Positions 23,082 through 33,832 of a DNA stretch of 64,000 bases are shown here, piece by piece; within the stretch, counting starts at the first letter, position 1; every line of letters begins with the position of its first letter. Made by a program: the position numbers and the translations under genes. The notes beneath the pieces were generated by a model. The model saw only the letters and a list, made by a program, of their open reading frames with translations, had not been told where the DNA came from and searched no databases. Source of the DNA: Pseudomonas beijingensis (lineage in GTDB: Bacteria; Pseudomonadota; Gammaproteobacteria; Pseudomonadales; Pseudomonadaceae). The stretch spans positions 1,926,001 through 1,990,000 of the forward strand of contig NZ_CP117425.1 in assembly GCF_030687295.1 (NCBI RefSeq), read 5' to 3'.

Positions 23082-24563
23082 ATGAGCAAAGAAGTACTGC
23101 TGGTTGTTGAGTCGGTATCCAATGAAAAGGGCGTACCGGCTAACGTTATTTTTGAAGCGCTGGAGCTGGCTCTGGCCACTGCTACCAAGAAGCGGTTTGA
23201 AGACGAAGTTGATTTGCGTGTGGAAATCAATCGCCACACCGGTGCCTACGAGACTTTCCGTCGCTGGACGGTGGTCGAGGAAGCCGACCTGGACGATCCG
23301 GCTATCGAAACCTGGCCGAGCAAGGTTGCAGAAACGCACCCGGGCGCCAAGGTCGGTGACGTAGTAGAAGAAAAAATCGAGTCCATTGAGTTCGGTCGCA
23401 TCGCTGCACAGACTGCCAAGCAGGTCATTGTGCAGAAAGTTCGCGAAGCCGAGCGCGCGCAAGTCGTCGACGCTTATCGCGAGCGCCTGGGGGAAATTAT
23501 CTCCGGCACCGTGAAAAAAGTGACCCGCGACAACGTGATCGTCGACCTGGGCAACAACGCCGAAGCGTTGCTGGCTCGCGAAGACATCATCTCTCGCGAA
23601 ACTTTCCGGGTCGGCGTGCGTTTGCGTGCGCTGCTCAAGGAAATCCGCACCGAGAACCGCGGCCCGCAGTTGATCCTGTCGCGTACAGCGCCGGAAATGC
23701 TGATCGAGTTGTTCCGCATCGAAGTGCCGGAAATTGCTGAAGGCCTGATCGAAGTCATGGCCGCCTCCCGTGATCCGGGTTCGCGTGCCAAGATCGCAGT
23801 CCGCTCCAAGGACAAGCGCATTGACCCGCAAGGTGCCTGCATCGGCATGCGTGGTTCGCGTGTCCAGGCCGTATCCGGCGAGTTGGGCGGCGAGCGCGTG
23901 GACATCGTCCTGTGGGACGACAACCCGGCTCAGTTCGTGATCAATGCCATGTCGCCTGCTGAAGTGGCGGCAATTATCGTCGACGAAGATGCCCACGCCA
24001 TGGACATCGCCGTTGGCGCAGACAATCTGGCTCAGGCCATCGGTCGCGGTGGTCAGAACGTGCGTCTGGCCAGCCAATTGACTGGCTGGACCCTGAACGT
24101 GATGACCGAATCGGACATCCAGGCTAAACAGCAAGCTGAAACTGGCGACATCCTGCGCAACTTCATCGAAGAGCTTGAAGTCGATGAAGAGCTGGCGCAG
24201 GTGCTGGTGGATGAAGGCTTTACCAGCCTGGAAGAGATTGCCTACGTACCGGTGGAGGAAATGCTCAACATCGACGGCTTTGACGAGGAAATCGTCAACG
24301 AGCTTCGCGCTCGGGCCAAGGATCGTTTGTTGACCAAAGCCATCGCTACTGAGGAAAAGCTGGCAGACGCCCATCCCGCCGAAGACCTGCTCTCGCTTGA
24401 GGGCATGGACAAGGATTTGGCGATGGAACTGGCGGTGCGCGGCGTAATTACCCGCGAAGACCTGGCCGAGCAGTCTATTGACGATCTGCTCGACATCGAC
24501 GGCATTGACGATGATCGTGCCGGCAAGTTGATCATGGCCGCCCGAGCCCACTGGTTCGAGTAA
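23082..24563 (+). CDS. nusA: Transcription termination/antitermination factor NusA
   Basis: 493 residues starting [19 protein letters not shown]: an N-terminal RNA-polymerase-binding domain, S1 ([21 protein letters not shown]), two KH domains ([31 protein letters not shown]) and two C-terminal acidic helix-hairpin repeats. It modulates pausing and termination. The ATG at 23082 is preceded by a GAGG-like site; the longer start at 23061 is unsupported. Confidence 0.97.
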   Translation: MSKEVLLVVESVSNEKGVPANVIFEALELALATATKKRFEDEVDLRVEINRHTGAYETFRRWTVVEEADLDDPAIETWPSKVAETHPGAKVGDVVEEKIESIEFGRIAAQTAKQVIVQKVREAERAQVVDAYRERLGEIISGTVKKVTRDNVIVDLGNNAEALLAREDIISRETFRVGVRLRALLKEIRTENRGPQLILSRTAPEMLIELFRIEVPEIAEGLIEVMAASRDPGSRAKIAVRSKDKRIDPQGACIGMRGSRVQAVSGELGGERVDIVLWDDNPAQFVINAMSPAEVAAIIVDEDAHAMDIAVGADNLAQAIGRGGQNVRLASQLTGWTLNVMTESDIQAKQQAETGDILRNFIEELEVDEELAQVLVDEGFTSLEEIAYVPVEEMLNIDGFDEEIVNELRARAKDRLLTKAIATEEKLADAHPAEDLLSLEGMDKDLAMELAVRGVITREDLAEQSIDDLLDIDGIDDDRAGKLIMAARAHWFE

Positions 24564-24590
24564 TTAGGCGCGGCCTGAGGAGAGAAGTGC

Positions 24591-27110
24591 ATGACGCAAG
24601 TCACGGTGAAACAACTGGCCGATGAGGTCAAAACACCGGTAGAGCGCCTGTTGCAGCAGATGCGTGAGGCAGGTCTGCCGCACACCGCCGCCGAGGAACA
24701 TGTGACCGACAGTGAGAAGCAGTCTCTGCTGACTCACTTGAAGAGCAGTCACAAGGCGAAAGTGGAAGAACCGCGCAAGATCACTCTGCAGCGTAAAACC
24801 ACCAGCACCCTGCGTGTTGCCGGTAGCAAAAGCATCAGCGTTGAAGTACGCAAGAAGAAAGTCTTCGTACAACGCAGCCCGGAAGAAATCGAAGCCGAGC
24901 GCAAACGCGAACAGGAAGAACGTCGCGCAGTAGAAAATGCTGCTCGTCAGAAGGCTGAAGAAGAAGCCAAGCGTCGCGCCGAAGAAGAAGCGCGTCGCCA
25001 GCCTGCTGCTGCGCAAACCGCGCCGGTAGACGCCGTCGAGGCTGTTGCCCCGGTTGCCGAACCTGTGCGTGAAGCGGCGCCAGTCGTGGCAGCAGCGCCG
25101 GCTCCAGCCGACACTCGCAAGCGCGACGAACAGCGTCGTCCGGACAAACCACGTGCCGACGACAACCGTCGTGGCAGTGGCGATGGTGAGCGCAAAAACG
25201 CGCCTCATCGTGCTTCGGTCAAGGAAAAGGCACCGGCACCTCGTGTTGCGCCACGGACTACCGACGAAGAAAGCGACGGTTTCCGTCGTGGCGGTCGCGG
25301 CAAGGCCAAGCTGAAGAAACGCAACGCCCACGGTTTCCAGAGCCCTACGGGCCCTGTCGTGCGTGAAGTGAAGATCGGCGAGACCATCACGGTGGGCGAT
25401 CTGGCCCAGCAGATGTCGGTCAAGGCTGCTGAAATCATCAAGTTCATGTTCAAGCTGGGTACACCAGCCACCATCAACCAGGTACTGGATCAGGAAACTG
25501 CCCAACTGGTTGCTGAAGAGCTGGGCCACAAAGTGACCCTGGTCAGCGACACCGCCCTGGAAGATTCCCTGGCCGAGTCCCTGAAGTTTGAAGGTGAGGC
25601 GGTTTCCCGTGCTCCGGTCGTGACCGTCATGGGCCACGTCGACCACGGTAAAACGTCCCTGCTCGACTACATTCGTCGTGCGAAGGTGGCGGCCGGTGAA
25701 GCGGGTGGTATTACCCAGCACATCGGTGCCTACCACGTTGAAACCGACCGCGGCATGGTGACGTTCCTCGACACCCCGGGTCACGCTGCGTTTACCGCAA
25801 TGCGTGCCCGTGGTGCCAAGGCGACCGACATCGTGATCCTGGTGGTTGCAGCGGACGACGGCGTGATGCCGCAAACCATCGAAGCCGTTCAGCATGCCAA
25901 GGCAGCTGGCGTGCCGCTGGTGGTTGCGGTGAACAAGATCGACAAGCCGGGCGCCGATCTCGATCGCATCCGCAGCGAACTGTCGGTCCACGGCGTGACC
26001 TCCGAAGAGTGGGGTGGCGACACTCCATTCGTTCCGGTCTCGGCGAAGATGGGTACCGGTGTTGACGAACTGCTCGAAGCCGTTCTGCTGCAAGCCGAGG
26101 TTCTCGAACTGACCGCTACGCCTTCGGCGCCTGGTCGTGGTGTGGTTGTTGAATCGCGCCTCGACAAGGGCCGTGGCCCGGTAGCGACTGTCCTGGTCCA
26201 GGACGGTACGTTGCGTCAAGGCGACATGGTGCTGGTCGGCTCGAACTATGGCCGCGTGCGCGCCATGCTCGACGAGAACGGCAAGCCCATCAAGGAAGCC
26301 GGTCCGGCTATCCCGGTCGAGATCCTCGGCCTGGACGGTACCCCGGACGCTGGCGACGAGATGAGCGTTGTGGCTGACGAGAAGAAAGCCCGTGAAGTGG
26401 CTCTGTTCCGTCAAGGCAAGTTCCGCGAAGTCAAACTGGCTCGTGCTCACGCCGGCAAGCTGGAAAACATCTTCGAGAACATGGGCCAGGAAGAGAAGAA
26501 GACGCTCAACATCGTCCTCAAATCCGACGTCCGTGGTTCGCTCGAAGCGTTGAACGGCGCCTTGAATGGCCTGGGTAACGACGAAGTGCAAGTGCGTGTG
26601 GTCGGTGGCGGTGTCGGTGGTATCACCGAGTCCGACGCCAACCTGGCACTGGCCTCCAATGCTGTACTGTTCGGCTTCAACGTGCGTGCCGATGCTGGCG
26701 CTCGCAAGATCGTCGAGCAGGAAGGCCTGGATATGCGTTACTACAACGTGATCTACGACATCATCGAAGACGTCAAGAAAGCGTTGACCGGTATGCTGGG
26801 CAGCGACGTGCGGGAGAACATCCTGGGCGTGGCCGAAGTTCGCGACGTGTTCCGTTCGCCGAAGTTCGGTGCCATCGCCGGTTGCATGGTGATCGAGGGT
26901 GTCGTTCACCGTAACCGTCCGATCCGTGTACTGCGTGAAGACATCGTGATCTTCGAAGGCGAGCTGGAATCCCTGCGTCGCTTCAAGGATGACGCTTCCG
27001 AAGTACGTGCCGGCATGGAATGCGGTATTGGCGTCAAGAGCTACAACGACGTCAAGGTCGGCGACAAGATCGAAGTCTTCGAGAAGGTCCAGGTTGCTCG
27101 CAGCCTCTAA
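24591..27110 (+). CDS. infB: Translation initiation factor IF-2
   Basis: 839 residues: an N-terminal IF2-N motif, a long charged Lys/Glu/Arg/Ala-rich linker (about residues 90-240), the GTPase domain with [14 protein letters not shown] and NKID, and C-terminal domains that bind fMet-tRNA. It delivers initiator tRNA to the 30S subunit. Internal in-frame starts could give shorter isoforms as in E. coli; I did not assign one. Confidence 0.97.
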   Translation: MTQVTVKQLADEVKTPVERLLQQMREAGLPHTAAEEHVTDSEKQSLLTHLKSSHKAKVEEPRKITLQRKTTSTLRVAGSKSISVEVRKKKVFVQRSPEEIEAERKREQEERRAVENAARQKAEEEAKRRAEEEARRQPAAAQTAPVDAVEAVAPVAEPVREAAPVVAAAPAPADTRKRDEQRRPDKPRADDNRRGSGDGERKNAPHRASVKEKAPAPRVAPRTTDEESDGFRRGGRGKAKLKKRNAHGFQSPTGPVVREVKIGETITVGDLAQQMSVKAAEIIKFMFKLGTPATINQVLDQETAQLVAEELGHKVTLVSDTALEDSLAESLKFEGEAVSRAPVVTVMGHVDHGKTSLLDYIRRAKVAAGEAGGITQHIGAYHVETDRGMVTFLDTPGHAAFTAMRARGAKATDIVILVVAADDGVMPQTIEAVQHAKAAGVPLVVAVNKIDKPGADLDRIRSELSVHGVTSEEWGGDTPFVPVSAKMGTGVDELLEAVLLQAEVLELTATPSAPGRGVVVESRLDKGRGPVATVLVQDGTLRQGDMVLVGSNYGRVRAMLDENGKPIKEAGPAIPVEILGLDGTPDAGDEMSVVADEKKAREVALFRQGKFREVKLARAHAGKLENIFENMGQEEKKTLNIVLKSDVRGSLEALNGALNGLGNDEVQVRVVGGGVGGITESDANLALASNAVLFGFNVRADAGARKIVEQEGLDMRYYNVIYDIIEDVKKALTGMLGSDVRENILGVAEVRDVFRSPKFGAIAGCMVIEGVVHRNRPIRVLREDIVIFEGELESLRRFKDDASEVRAGMECGIGVKSYNDVKVGDKIEVFEKVQVARSL

Positions 27111-27182
27111 CTCGCGCACTTCAAGAGCCGCACCGGGCAGCCGCATGAACATGCGCTGCCTGGCTGGCGGACTCTAAACGCA

Positions 27183-27214
27183 ACGCCCGGTCTGGCTTTT
27201 GCCAGGCCGGGCGT
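27183..27214 (+). other. Long hairpin between infB and rbfA
   Basis: ACGCCCGG...CCGGGCGT encloses a second pairing CTGGC/GCCAG, giving a nearly continuous stem. Only three T's follow, so it may be a partial terminator or processing site within the operon. Confidence 0.6.
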
Positions 27215-27269
27215 TTGCCGCTTTCAGACCTCGCGGGTTTCACCGTGGGGCAGTAACAGGTAACAAGAC

Positions 27270-27672
27270 ATGGCAAAAGAATACAGCCGTACCCAACGAA
27301 TCGGCGATCAGATGCAGCGCGAGCTGGCCCAGCTGATCCGTCGCGAAGTCAAAGACCCGCGCGTCGGCCTGGTCACCATTACCGCAGTGGAAGTCAGCCG
27401 TGACGTCGGTCACGCCAAGATTTTCATCACCGTGATGGGCCAGGACAGCGCCGAAGAAATCGCCCAGAGCATCAAGGTGCTCAACTCGGCCGCCGGCTTC
27501 CTGCGTATGCAGCTGGCCCGGGAGATGAAGCTGCGCAGCGTCCCACAGCTGCACTTCCATTACGACGAAAGCGTCGTGCGGGGGTGCTCACCTGTCGGCG
27601 TTGATCGAACGCGCCGTGGCTGAAGACAGTCAGCACCCGGTTGCGGCTGAACCCGAAGACACCAAGGAGTAA
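27270..27672 (+). CDS. rbfA: Ribosome-binding factor RbfA, frameshifted near 27580
   Basis: Residues 1-103 are typical RbfA ([21 protein letters not shown] ... [14 protein letters not shown]). At the G5 run 27580-27584 the frame shifts; removing one G continues into [18 protein letters not shown] and stops at 27672, giving 133 residues, the usual size. RbfA is a KH-fold 30S maturation and cold-adaptation factor. It lies between infB and truB in the conserved order, 3 bases before truB. The indel is probably a sequence error. Confidence 0.92.
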
Positions 27673-27675
27673 TCG

Positions 27676-28593
27676 GTGGCTCAGGTCAAACGTATCCGTC
27701 GTAACGTCAGCGGTATCATCCTGCTCGACAAGCCGCTGGGGTTCACGTCCAACGCGGCGTTGCAGAAGGTTCGCTGGCTGCTCAATGCTGAAAAGGCCGG
27801 GCACACCGGTAGCCTCGATCCGCTGGCCACCGGCGTATTGCCGCTGTGCTTTGGCGAGGCAACCAAGTTTTCCCAGTACCTGCTCGATTCCGACAAGGGT
27901 TATGAAACCCTGGCGCAACTGGGTAAGACCACCACCACGGCGGATGCCGAAGGCGAGGTTTTGCTGGAACGCCCGGTGACCGTTGGTCAGGCGGATATCG
28001 AAGCGGTTTTGCCGGGTTTTCGCGGGCAAATCAGTCAGATACCGCCGATGTACTCCGCTTTGAAGCGCGATGGGCAGCCGTTGTATAAACTGGCCCGTGC
28101 AGGCGAAGTAGTGGAGCGCGAACCGCGTTCTGTTACTATTGCGCGCTTGGAATTGCTGGCCTTCGACGGTAATACTGCGCGGCTGGCCGTGGATTGCAGC
28201 AAGGGCACCTATATCCGCACCCTGGTGGAGGATATTGGTGAACAACTCGGCTGTGGCGCGTACGTGGCAGAATTGCGACGGACCCAGGCCGGGCCTTTCA
28301 CGTTGGCCCAGACGGTCACGCTGGAAGAGCTTGAAGCGGTGCATGCCGAAGGCGGCAACGAAGCGGTCGACCGCTTCCTGATGCCATCGGACAGCGGTTT
28401 GCTGGATTGGCCGCTCTTGCAGTTCTCGGAACACAGCGCGTTCTACTGGCTCAACGGCCAGCCGGTACGCGCCCCGGATGCGCCGAAATTCGGCATGGTC
28501 CGGGTACAAGATCACAACGGTCGCTTCATCGGTATAGGTGAAGTGAGCGAAGACGGGCGCATTGCGCCGCGTCGACTGATTCGGTCGGAATGA
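27676..28593 (+). CDS. truB: tRNA pseudouridine-55 synthase TruB
   Basis: 305 residues starting at GTG 27676 ([25 protein letters not shown]), with the catalytic [14 protein letters not shown] motif (Asp nucleophile) and a C-terminal PUA-like region. It forms psi-55 in the T loop of tRNAs. AAGGAG lies just upstream of the GTG. Confidence 0.97.
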   Translation: MAQVKRIRRNVSGIILLDKPLGFTSNAALQKVRWLLNAEKAGHTGSLDPLATGVLPLCFGEATKFSQYLLDSDKGYETLAQLGKTTTTADAEGEVLLERPVTVGQADIEAVLPGFRGQISQIPPMYSALKRDGQPLYKLARAGEVVEREPRSVTIARLELLAFDGNTARLAVDCSKGTYIRTLVEDIGEQLGCGAYVAELRRTQAGPFTLAQTVTLEELEAVHAEGGNEAVDRFLMPSDSGLLDWPLLQFSEHSAFYWLNGQPVRAPDAPKFGMVRVQDHNGRFIGIGEVSEDGRIAPRRLIRSE

Positions 28594-28736
28594 CCGGAAC
28601 CAGCCTGCGTAACAGCAGGTTGGCGAGTGTGGCTGTTAACAGGCACGGTCACTACTCATTTATAGATACAGGGATTTGTCCCTGGCCTGTTGAAGCTGTT
28701 TCCTCGGAACAGTTTCCTGACTAAAAGGATTGCCTC

Positions 28737-29006
28737 ATGGCTCTCGACGTTCAAGAAAAAGCTCAAATCGTAGCTGACTACCAGCAAGCTGTTGGTGACA
28801 CTGGTTCGCCAGAAGTGCAAGTTGCACTGCTGACCCACAACATCAACAAACTGCAAGGTCACTTCAAGGCCAACGGTAAAGATCACCACTCCCGTCGTGG
28901 TCTGATCCGCATGGTAAACCAGCGTCGTAAGCTGCTGGACTACCTGAAAGGCAAGGACGTGAGCCGTTACAGCGCTCTGATCGCTCGCCTGGGTCTGCGT
29001 CGCTAA
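28737..29006 (+). CDS. rpsO: 30S ribosomal protein S15
   Basis: 89 residues ([16 protein letters not shown] ... [25 protein letters not shown]), full-length S15 with the conserved H-rich rRNA-binding loop DHHSRRGL. It is preceded by AAAGGA. S15 often represses its own mRNA through a leader pseudoknot; the 143-base upstream region was not folded here. Confidence 0.98.
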   Translation: MALDVQEKAQIVADYQQAVGDTGSPEVQVALLTHNINKLQGHFKANGKDHHSRRGLIRMVNQRRKLLDYLKGKDVSRYSALIARLGLRR

Positions 29007-29200
29007 TCAGCGATTGCGCTAGAGGTTGGTGGTCTGTCGTACGTCAGTGGGTTTCCCGCTGGCGCATGGCAGGCTCCCAGCCTCAAGTTTTATCTGGATA
29101 CACGTTTTACCCTGGACAGGCGTCGGGCCGATTCCCGTCATTGCCCAAGAATTTCGCAAGAAGACAAGTTCCCCAAGAGCCACAAAGAAGGTAGGACACC

Positions 29201-31306
29201 GTGAACCCGGTAATCAAAAAATTCCAATTCGGTCAGTCGACCGTTACCCTCGAGACTGGCCGTATCGCCCGTCAGGCCTCCGGCGCAGTGCTGGTCACCG
29301 TTGACGACGACGTCAGCGTATTGGTGACCGTTGTCGGTGCCAAGCAAGCCGATCCAGGCAAGGGCTTCTTCCCTCTGTCTGTCCACTACCAGGAAAAGAC
29401 TTACGCTGCCGGTAAGATCCCTGGCGGTTTCTTCAAGCGCGAAGGCCGTCCTTCCGAGAAAGAAACCCTGACTTCCCGACTGATCGACCGTCCGATCCGT
29501 CCGCTGTTCCCAGAAGGCTTCATGAACGAAGTGCAGGTTGTCTGCACCGTCGTGTCCACCAGCAAGAAAACCGATCCGGACATCGCTGCGATGATCGGTA
29601 CCTCGGCTGCCCTGGCCATCTCCGGCATTCCTTTCGACGGCCCGATCGGCGCTGCCCGCGTCGCGTTCCACGAAAGCACCGGCTACCTGCTGAACCCAAC
29701 CTACGAGCAACTGAAAGCTTCGAGCCTGGACATGGTCGTGGCCGGTACTTCCGAAGCCGTGCTGATGGTTGAATCCGAAGCCAAAGAGCTGACCGAAGAC
29801 CAGATGCTGGGCGCCGTGCTGTTCGCCCACGACGAGTTCCAGGTGGTAATCAACGCCGTCAAGGAACTGGCCGCCGAAGCCGCCAAGCCAACCTGGACCT
29901 GGGCTCCGCAAGCCGAAGCCACTGAACTGCTGGGCGCGATTCGTGCCGAGTTCGGTGAAGCGATCTCCCAGGCCTACACCATCACCGTCAAGGCTGACCG
30001 TTATGCGCGCCTGGGCGAGCTGAAAGACCAGGTCGTTGCCAAGCTGTCCGGCGAAGAAGGCCAGCCATCGGCCAGCGACGTCAAAGCCGCTTTTGGTGAA
30101 ATCGAATACCGCACCGTTCGCGAAAACATCGTCAACGGCAAGCCGCGTATCGACGGTCGCGACACCCGCACCGTACGTCCGTTGAACATCGAAGTTGGTG
30201 TTCTGCCAAAGACCCACGGTTCGGCACTGTTCACCCGTGGCGAGACCCAGGCCCTGGTCGTTGCCACACTGGGCACCGCCCGTGACGCACAACTGCTGGA
30301 CACCCTGGAAGGCGAAAAGAAAGACCCGTTCATGCTGCACTACAACTTCCCTCCGTTCTCGGTGGGCGAGTGTGGTCGCATGGGTGGCGCCGGTCGCCGC
30401 GAAATCGGTCACGGCCGTCTGGCCCGTCGTTCGGTCCAGGCCATGCTGCCTGCCGCTGATGTGTTCCCGTACACCATTCGCGTGGTATCGGAAATCACCG
30501 AGTCCAACGGTTCGAGCTCGATGGCTTCGGTCTGCGGCGCTTCCCTGGCCCTGATGGACGCTGGTGTGCCGATGAAGGCGCCGGTTGCCGGTATCGCCAT
30601 GGGCCTGGTTAAAGAGGGCGAGAAATTCGCCGTCCTGACCGACATCCTGGGTGACGAAGACCACCTGGGCGACATGGACTTCAAAGTGGCCGGTACCGCC
30701 AAAGGCGTCACCGCACTGCAGATGGACATCAAGATCAAGGGCATCACCGAAGAGATCATGGAAATCGCCCTGGGCCAAGCCCTGGAAGCGCGCCTGAACA
30801 TCCTCGGCCAGATGAACCAGATCATCGGTCAGTCCCGTACCGAGCTGTCGGAAAATGCTCCGACCATGATCGCGATGAAGATCGACACCGACAAAATCCG
30901 TGATGTCATCGGTAAAGGCGGCGCGACCATCCGTGCGATCTGCGAAGAAACCAAGGCTTCGATCGACATCGAAGACGACGGTTCGATCAAGATCTTCGGC
31001 GAAACCAAGGAAGCGGCAGAAGCAGCACGCCAGCGTGTCCTGGGTATCACCGCAGAAGCCGAGATTGGCAAGATCTACGTCGGCAAGGTTGAACGCATCG
31101 TCGACTTCGGCGCCTTCGTCAACATCCTGCCGGGCAAGGACGGTCTGGTTCACATCTCCATGCTGAGCGATGCTCGCGTCGAGAAAGTGACCGACATCCT
31201 CAAAGAAGGCCAGGAAGTGGAAGTGCTGGTACTGGACGTGGACAACCGCGGCCGTATCAAGCTGTCCATCAAGGACGTCGCAGCAGCCAAGGCATCGGGC
31301 GTTTAA
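29201..31306 (+). CDS. pnp: Polynucleotide phosphorylase PNPase
   Basis: 701 residues starting at GTG 29201 ([23 protein letters not shown]): two RNase PH domains separated by an alpha-helical domain, then KH ([19 protein letters not shown]) and S1 ([31 protein letters not shown]). It is a phosphorolytic 3'-5' exoribonuclease and degradosome component. It follows rpsO after a 194-base leader that contains GC-rich hairpins but no T-run terminator, so co-transcription is likely. Confidence 0.97.
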   Translation: MNPVIKKFQFGQSTVTLETGRIARQASGAVLVTVDDDVSVLVTVVGAKQADPGKGFFPLSVHYQEKTYAAGKIPGGFFKREGRPSEKETLTSRLIDRPIRPLFPEGFMNEVQVVCTVVSTSKKTDPDIAAMIGTSAALAISGIPFDGPIGAARVAFHESTGYLLNPTYEQLKASSLDMVVAGTSEAVLMVESEAKELTEDQMLGAVLFAHDEFQVVINAVKELAAEAAKPTWTWAPQAEATELLGAIRAEFGEAISQAYTITVKADRYARLGELKDQVVAKLSGEEGQPSASDVKAAFGEIEYRTVRENIVNGKPRIDGRDTRTVRPLNIEVGVLPKTHGSALFTRGETQALVVATLGTARDAQLLDTLEGEKKDPFMLHYNFPPFSVGECGRMGGAGRREIGHGRLARRSVQAMLPAADVFPYTIRVVSEITESNGSSSMASVCGASLALMDAGVPMKAPVAGIAMGLVKEGEKFAVLTDILGDEDHLGDMDFKVAGTAKGVTALQMDIKIKGITEEIMEIALGQALEARLNILGQMNQIIGQSRTELSENAPTMIAMKIDTDKIRDVIGKGGATIRAICEETKASIDIEDDGSIKIFGETKEAAEAARQRVLGITAEAEIGKIYVGKVERIVDFGAFVNILPGKDGLVHISMLSDARVEKVTDILKEGQEVEVLVLDVDNRGRIKLSIKDVAAAKASGV

Positions 31307-31336
31307 TCAGCCCTTCGCCTGACCGCTGAACAAGCA

Positions 31337-31364
31337 AACGCCCCGACTGGTTCGGGGCGTTTTG
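31337..31364 (+). terminator. Terminator after pnp
   Basis: AACGCCCC...GGGGCGTT followed by TTT forms an 8-bp stem with a 9-base loop, 30 bases after the pnp stop. A second hairpin without a T run (CCAGGCAGGTTGCCTGG, 31385-31401) lies between it and the tRNA. Confidence 0.85.
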
Positions 31365-31431
31365 CTATGTGAAGAAAATCCCCGCCAGGCAGGTTGCCTG
31401 GCCACCGGGGACGGTGCTAGTTTTAGCCACC

Positions 31432-31507
31432 GCCCGTGTAGCTCAGTCGGTAGAGCAGCGCACTCGTAACGCGAAGGTCGCAGGTTCGATTCCTGTCTCG
31501 GGCACCA
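31432..31507 (+). tRNA. tRNA-Thr (anticodon CGU)
   Basis: 76 bases including CCA. The acceptor GCCCGTG pairs with CTCGGGC with one U-U mismatch at 6-67; the D arm is GCTC...GAGC; the anticodon loop CTCGTAA has CGT; the T arm is CAGG-TTCGATT-CCTG. It reads ACG threonine codons. Confidence 0.96.
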
Positions 31508-31516
31508 CCCCCCTCG

Positions 31517-32062
31517 TTATTTCACCTTCCTGCTCAGTTCCTCGACGGTACGTTTGAGCTTGTCCATTTCATTGTCCTGATCGCTAAGCTCTCGTTTCAG
31601 GGACGAAATCTCGCTGTTGCTCGAACTCGAACTGGAGCCGCTATTGCGCTTGAGTTCTTCCACTTGTTTGCCAAGGTCCTTCAGATCGTCTTGCTGTTCC
31701 TTGATCGTGCGCTTGAGCTCGTCAATCTCCTTGCTGCTGGAGGTGGAGCCGGAGCCGCTGTTGCGCTTGAACTCTTCGATCTGGCGGGCCTGTTCGCTGA
31801 GGATGCGCTTCTGGTTTTCCAGTTCGGCGGCGTTATCCTTGACTGCTTCTGGCAAGTTTTCCAAGTCACCCACGCTGATATTGGTCTTGATGAGAACATC
31901 TTTATCAAATGAGTTGCGGAGCACGGGGATTGTGTCGGTAGGCAAAGGTGTACCGGAGGTAACTTCGACAGCCGCTTGAGCAAGGCCGGCAAAGCTCAGG
32001 CTGCAGAGCAGCAAGGTCGCGGTAGCAAGCCGGGTCGACGAACGTTTCGAAAAGCTGCGCAT
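31517..32062 (-). CDS. Secreted/periplasmic coiled-coil protein with duplicated module
   Basis: 181 residues with a signal peptide (MRSFSKRSSTRLATATLLLC, then a hydrophobic stretch ending GLAQA-A), a short globular part (PTDTIPVLRNSFDKDVLIKT), and a highly charged coiled coil. The coiled coil contains two copies of a module: QIEEFKRNSGSGSTSSS then KEIDELKRTI, and QVEELKRNSGSSSSSS then SEISSLKREL. Low-complexity Gly/Ser loops thus interrupt Leu-heptad helices. I do not recognise a named family. The ATG at 32062 begins the signal peptide; longer starts are implausible. It converges on tRNA-Thr. Confidence 0.8.
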   Translation of the reverse strand: MRSFSKRSSTRLATATLLLCSLSFAGLAQAAVEVTSGTPLPTDTIPVLRNSFDKDVLIKTNISVGDLENLPEAVKDNAAELENQKRILSEQARQIEEFKRNSGSGSTSSSKEIDELKRTIKEQQDDLKDLGKQVEELKRNSGSSSSSSNSEISSLKRELSDQDNEMDKLKRTVEELSRKVK

Positions 32063-32367
32063 CACTGGGGTTCCTTGTGAAGTGCCTGTGTGGCACATCG
32101 CTATGACTGGTTTTTTTGACAGATGTTCCAAAGCTCCCCTGGTTTCCCATGCACATGGTTTTTTGTGGGATAGATGTAAAGAACCGTGTAAATCGTCGGC
32201 AAAACGTCCTATATTCGTTGCCTGCATGTGCATCGCCCAGCAGTTTTCAGATGATCCCCGAATGGTTCTGAAGGCCAGATAAACCGGGCTTCACACGGTT
32301 TTTTTGCGTCAGAGAGATCCTTGATGATCCAGATCCATCTTCCATTCCCCAGATCAACGAGAACGCC

Positions 32368-32673
32368 ATGACCGTTAAAGCATTGACCCAGGAAGCCAGG
32401 CACGAAGAAGCGCTGAAGAAGTACGTGTTGGATGCGCCCCAACTGCTGGAAGAGATCAAGGACTTGCCTGCCGACGATCAAAAAGACCAGATCCAGTGGG
32501 CGTTCGAGGATGAGGCCGAAGCCCAGGGGCTGCAGCCTTGGGAGTTGACGCTCAAGTACACCAGCACGCCTGAAGAGTTCGAGGCGCAGCGCCTTGCGTT
32601 GCACAAGGAGGCGGCCGAGGTGCTGGGTGTGGAATGGGATGAGTACTGCGAGATGAATAATCTGGTGGTCTGA
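32368..32673 (+). CDS. Small acidic protein, possibly DUF6388 family
   Basis: 101 residues, rich in Glu/Asp/Ala/Leu, predicted all-helical and cytosolic (LEEIKDLPADDQKDQIQWAF, then EDEAEAQGLQPWELTL). I recall similar small Pseudomonas proteins annotated as DUF6388, function unknown, but cannot confirm this. The start is ATG at 32368 after GAGAACGCC; the Shine-Dalgarno is weak. The 300-base stretch before it (32063-32367) holds no other gene that I can support. Confidence 0.75.
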   Translation: MTVKALTQEARHEEALKKYVLDAPQLLEEIKDLPADDQKDQIQWAFEDEAEAQGLQPWELTLKYTSTPEEFEAQRLALHKEAAEVLGVEWDEYCEMNNLVV

Positions 32674-32695
32674 AAAACGCGACCAGAACAAAACT

Positions 32696-32723
32696 GTGGC
32701 GAGGGAGCAAGCTCCCTCGTCAC
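32696..32723. repeat. Short REP-type palindrome after the small acidic gene
   Basis: GTGGCGAGGGAGCAAGCTCC followed by CTCGTCAC is a nearly perfect inverted repeat with the same core as the pair at 61661-61754. It sits between convergent genes and may act as a terminator. Confidence 0.7.
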
Positions 32724-32760
32724 GGACCCTCTTCGTTTCTGATCGCCTGGCGTCAGCCTG

Positions 32761-33609
32761 TCAGAGGCTCAAGCGCATCGACAGATCCACCGCCTTCACA
32801 TCCTTGGTCATCGCGCCGATCGAGATGTAGTCCACGCCGGTCTCGGCAATCGGGCGCAACGTGCTTTCGTTGATCCCGCCGCTGGCCTCCAGCTTCGCCT
32901 TGCCGCCATTGAGGCGTACGGCTTCACGCATGTCGTCCAGGCTCAGTTCGTCGAGCATGATGATGTCGGCATTGGCCGCCAGCGCTTCTTTCAACTCTGC
33001 CAGGCTTTCCACTTCGATTTCCACCGGTTTGCCCGGTGCGATCTTGTGGGCGGCCGCGATGGCCTGGGCGATTCCGCCGCAGGCGGCGATGTGGTTTTCC
33101 TTGATCAGGAAGGCATCGTAGAGGCCGATGCGGTGGTTATGGCAGCCGCCGCAGGTGACCGCGTACTTCTGGGCCAGGCGCAGCCCGGGCAGGGTCTTGC
33201 GGGTGTCCAGGAGCTTGACCTGAGTGTCGGCGACGAAATCGGCCAGGTAACGGGCCCGCGTGGCGACGCCCGAGAGCATTTGCAGGAAGTTCAGCGCGCT
33301 GCGTTCGCCGGTCAGCAGCGAGCGGGCCGGGCCCTCCAGATGGAACAGCGCCTGATCGGGGGTGGCCCGGTCGCCGTCGCGCACTTGCCAGTGCACCGCG
33401 ACACGCGGGTCCAGTTGCCGGAACACGGCATCGACCCAGGCCGTGCCACTGATGGTCGCCGCATCGCGGGTGATGATCGTGGCCTTGGCCAGGCGTTCGG
33501 CGGGGATCAGTTGCGCGGTGATGTCGCCGCTGCCGATGTCTTCGAGCAACGCACGGCGCACGTTGGCTTCGATTTCGGCGGTCAGATCGGCGAGGCGTAG
33601 ATTCGGCAT
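32761..33609 (-). CDS. nadC: Nicotinate-nucleotide pyrophosphorylase (quinolinate PRTase)
   Basis: 282 residues starting [20 protein letters not shown], with the quinolinate-binding motifs [13 protein letters not shown] and [21 protein letters not shown] and the phosphate-binding [10 protein letters not shown] and [12 protein letters not shown] segments. It converts quinolinate and PRPP to nicotinate mononucleotide in de novo NAD synthesis. The ATG at 33609 matches the family; an in-frame start 24 codons upstream lacks homology. Divergent from the DUF1631 gene. Confidence 0.96.
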   Translation of the reverse strand: MPNLRLADLTAEIEANVRRALLEDIGSGDITAQLIPAERLAKATIITRDAATISGTAWVDAVFRQLDPRVAVHWQVRDGDRATPDQALFHLEGPARSLLTGERSALNFLQMLSGVATRARYLADFVADTQVKLLDTRKTLPGLRLAQKYAVTCGGCHNHRIGLYDAFLIKENHIAACGGIAQAIAAAHKIAPGKPVEIEVESLAELKEALAANADIIMLDELSLDDMREAVRLNGGKAKLEASGGINESTLRPIAETGVDYISIGAMTKDVKAVDLSMRLSL

Positions 33610-33832
33610 AACGGGCTCCACAAACAAAGTGGCTTGATTATAGGGTGTCGAAACCTGCATTTGGTCGCGTCCTCGCAACATTTCCTCATTTTCCCGGTCA
33701 CTTATTGCGCCGTATTTCGAGCTCGATCACAGAGTCTGCTGGTACGACAGGGTTGTTTTACCCGATAATCCGCCTTTCGATTGACGTCATGACTTTGACG
33801 TTGCGAACCGAAAACCGTTTCAGGAGGCCAGG

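Noticed and set aside
31369..31557. Short ORF containing VAQSVEQRTRNAKVAGSIPV
   Set aside because: This is the translation of the tRNA-Thr gene, a well-known artefact.
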